Shown: piece after piece, positions 62,851 through 64,000 of the stretch
Position numbering within the stretch: position 1 is the stretch's first letter
How the letters are laid out: every line of letters begins with the position of its first letter
NCBI RefSeq assembly: GCF_004342665.1
Contig: NZ_SMBY01000008.1
Location: 1 to 64,000, forward strand
DNA from: Samsonia erythrinae
GTDB taxonomy: Bacteria > Pseudomonadota > Gammaproteobacteria > Enterobacterales > Enterobacteriaceae
DNA length: 64,000 nt
Reading direction: 5' to 3'
Made by a program: the position numbers and the translations under genes
The notes under the pieces: model-generated
Database searches by the model: none
What the model was told of the DNA's origin: nothing
The model's input: only the letters and a program-made list of their open reading frames with translations

Positions 62851-64000
62851 TCAAAACCGATAATTCAAATCAAAAGACAGCGACACATTTTTCTCCCGCT
62901 TGCCGTCGTAAGGCCGTTTATCCCACTGAGCACTCACCCCCGTATCCAGTACGTCGTTCCACCGTACTCTTTGCCCGTATCCGAGCTGGGTAATGGCGCC
63001 AGCAGAGGCACTTTTTTGCCAGTAACGCCCGACACCCGACGTTATCTCTTGATGCCACTCCGTCTGGTAATGTCGATAAAGCAAGTGATCGATGGCTAAG
63101 GCGGGTAATACGGCTACATACTTCCGTGGATTGTAATAAGGGGTATTTTGCCGACTGTTCGACCCCATACTGAGCGACGGGGTGAAATTGATGACGAAAA
63201 ATGGTGATGAAAAGACTCGCTCTTGCCCACTCAGTGTATATTCCTGACGCCTGTTACCATCAGAAAACCACCCGTGCGACAGGTCTGCTTGCCATGAGCG
63301 CCGTTCACTTTGCCGCCAGCGCACATACCCTCCAGCACCATTGGCCGTTACGCCATTTTTAAGTGCCCGTAGCGGTGTGCTGCGCATGAGCCGTTCGGCA
63401 TTAAGACCGACACGCCAAAAGTCATTAACATCATAGCGATAAGAGAGACGCGCGCCGATATCAGAACCAGATCCAAAATTTCGGTGTGAAAGTTCGGCCT
63501 CAGCCCAATGGTCGCGATCGGTAAATTCCACGCCGCCGCGAAAAGTGCGGTGAGTCGCCCGCCCATCACTGAAATCGCTTTTATTAAAAGCCCCCCCAGA
63601 GAACACACGCCAATGGTCGGCAAACGGCGGGCTATAGAGCATGGCATCAATCTCGGTGTCATTCATTCCTTTCGTTGGACTGTCAGACTTGATGCCCTGA
63701 GCGCCAGCAATACGCAACTCCGCCATGTGATGAACCTGACGCAGGCGCGCTAATCGTTTCACAGAAAAATCATCCGGGTAGCGCGTTACAGTGTCGTCGG
63801 TCAGTTGTTCAAGTTGACGCCATTCCTGAAGTTCCAATGCAGTAAGTCCCTGGAGGGTCTCCAACTGGAATGATCTTGGCTCCAACAACTCAACTCGCTT
63901 TAATAACGTTTCGGCACGACGTGGCCATCCCCTGCTTAGATAAACTCCGGCCAAACGTACATTCAGCTCTTGGTTTCCTGGCCCGGTAAAAGCCAGGCGT
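62851..64000 (-). CDS. pgaA: Poly-beta-1,6-GlcNAc export porin PgaA (C-terminal part)
   Basis: The gene runs off the right edge of the window; about 382 C-terminal residues are present. The first ~100 residues are the end of the TPR region (LAGVYLSRGWPRRAETLLKR). The rest is an outer-membrane beta-barrel with alternating strands and a terminal aromatic (DLNYRF). PgaA exports the deacetylated polymer, and the TPR domain binds PgaB. It is the first gene of pgaABCD, 11 nt before pgaB. Confidence 0.93.
   Translation of the reverse strand, partial: RLAFTGPGNQELNVRLAGVYLSRGWPRRAETLLKRVELLEPRSFQLETLQGLTALELQEWRQLEQLTDDTVTRYPDDFSVKRLARLRQVHHMAELRIAGAQGIKSDSPTKGMNDTEIDAMLYSPPFADHWRVFSGGAFNKSDFSDGRATHRTFRGGVEFTDRDHWAEAELSHRNFGSGSDIGARLSYRYDVNDFWRVGLNAERLMRSTPLRALKNGVTANGAGGYVRWRQSERRSWQADLSHGWFSDGNRRQEYTLSGQERVFSSPFFVINFTPSLSMGSNSRQNTPYYNPRKYVAVLPALAIDHLLYRHYQTEWHQEITSGVGRYWQKSASAGAITQLGYGQRVRWNDVLDTGVSAQWDKRPYDGKREKNVSLSFDLNYRF

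Overview
The window looks like chromosomal DNA from an Enterobacterales member. Gene order and protein sequences closely follow the E. coli gyrB-recF-dnaN-dnaA-rpmH-rnpA-yidD-yidC-mnmE and ibpB-ibpA-yidQ-yidR neighbourhoods. The extra gene content (Rhs toxin tip, ssu, dgo, pga and 2-hydroxycarboxylate transport loci together) suggests a soft-rot relative such as Pectobacterium, but the genus is an inference. No tRNA, rRNA, CRISPR array or intact insertion sequence was seen.

Layout. 1-1351: remains of an Rhs locus, namely a displaced toxin tip, its probable immunity gene, a broken SymE-like gene and a stray YD-repeat fragment. 1353-7121 (minus): dppABCDF dipeptide transporter, with a hairpin after dppA. 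7122-8472: long AT-rich gap. 8473-13888: a C4-dicarboxylate/citrate module, with a 2HCT-family carrier, DcuR/DcuS-type two-component system and a DASS-family carrier. 14538-19306: yidE, ibpB, ibpA (sigma-32 promoter and RNA-thermometer-like leaders), yidQ, yidR. 19540-19797: small DUF1471 secreted protein. 20059-23891: ssuADCB alkanesulfonate use, without ssuE. 23954-28992 (minus): dgoRKADT galactonate catabolism with a paired DgoR-type operator. 29366-37622 (minus): a seven-gene ABC transporter/nucleoside hydrolase/aldolase operon, divergent from an OccR-like LysR gene; I do not recognise it as a described pathway. 38845-44236: yidA, bglA, an AscG-like regulator with a near-perfect operator, and an MFS transporter. 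44397-55062: replication and ribosome/membrane-biogenesis housekeeping block. 55175-55836: paired SMR transporter genes. 56345-57552: acyltransferase pseudogene with two lesions. 57599-58929: qorB/ytfH divergent redox pair. 59073-64000 (minus): pgaABCD exopolysaccharide operon, with pgaA cut by the right edge.

How the parts work together. Much of the window is nutrient uptake with linked catabolism: dipeptides, dicarboxylates, sulfonates, galactonate, beta-glucosides and the unknown nucleoside- or opine-like compound. This fits a plant-associated lifestyle. The most interesting uncharacterised unit is 29366-38697: a Dpp-type importer co-transcribed with two nucleoside hydrolases and a DapA/NanA-type lyase, under an opine-type LysR regulator. 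The left-edge Rhs graveyard and the SMR pair, in which one subunit lacks the family's essential glutamate, are also worth a look.
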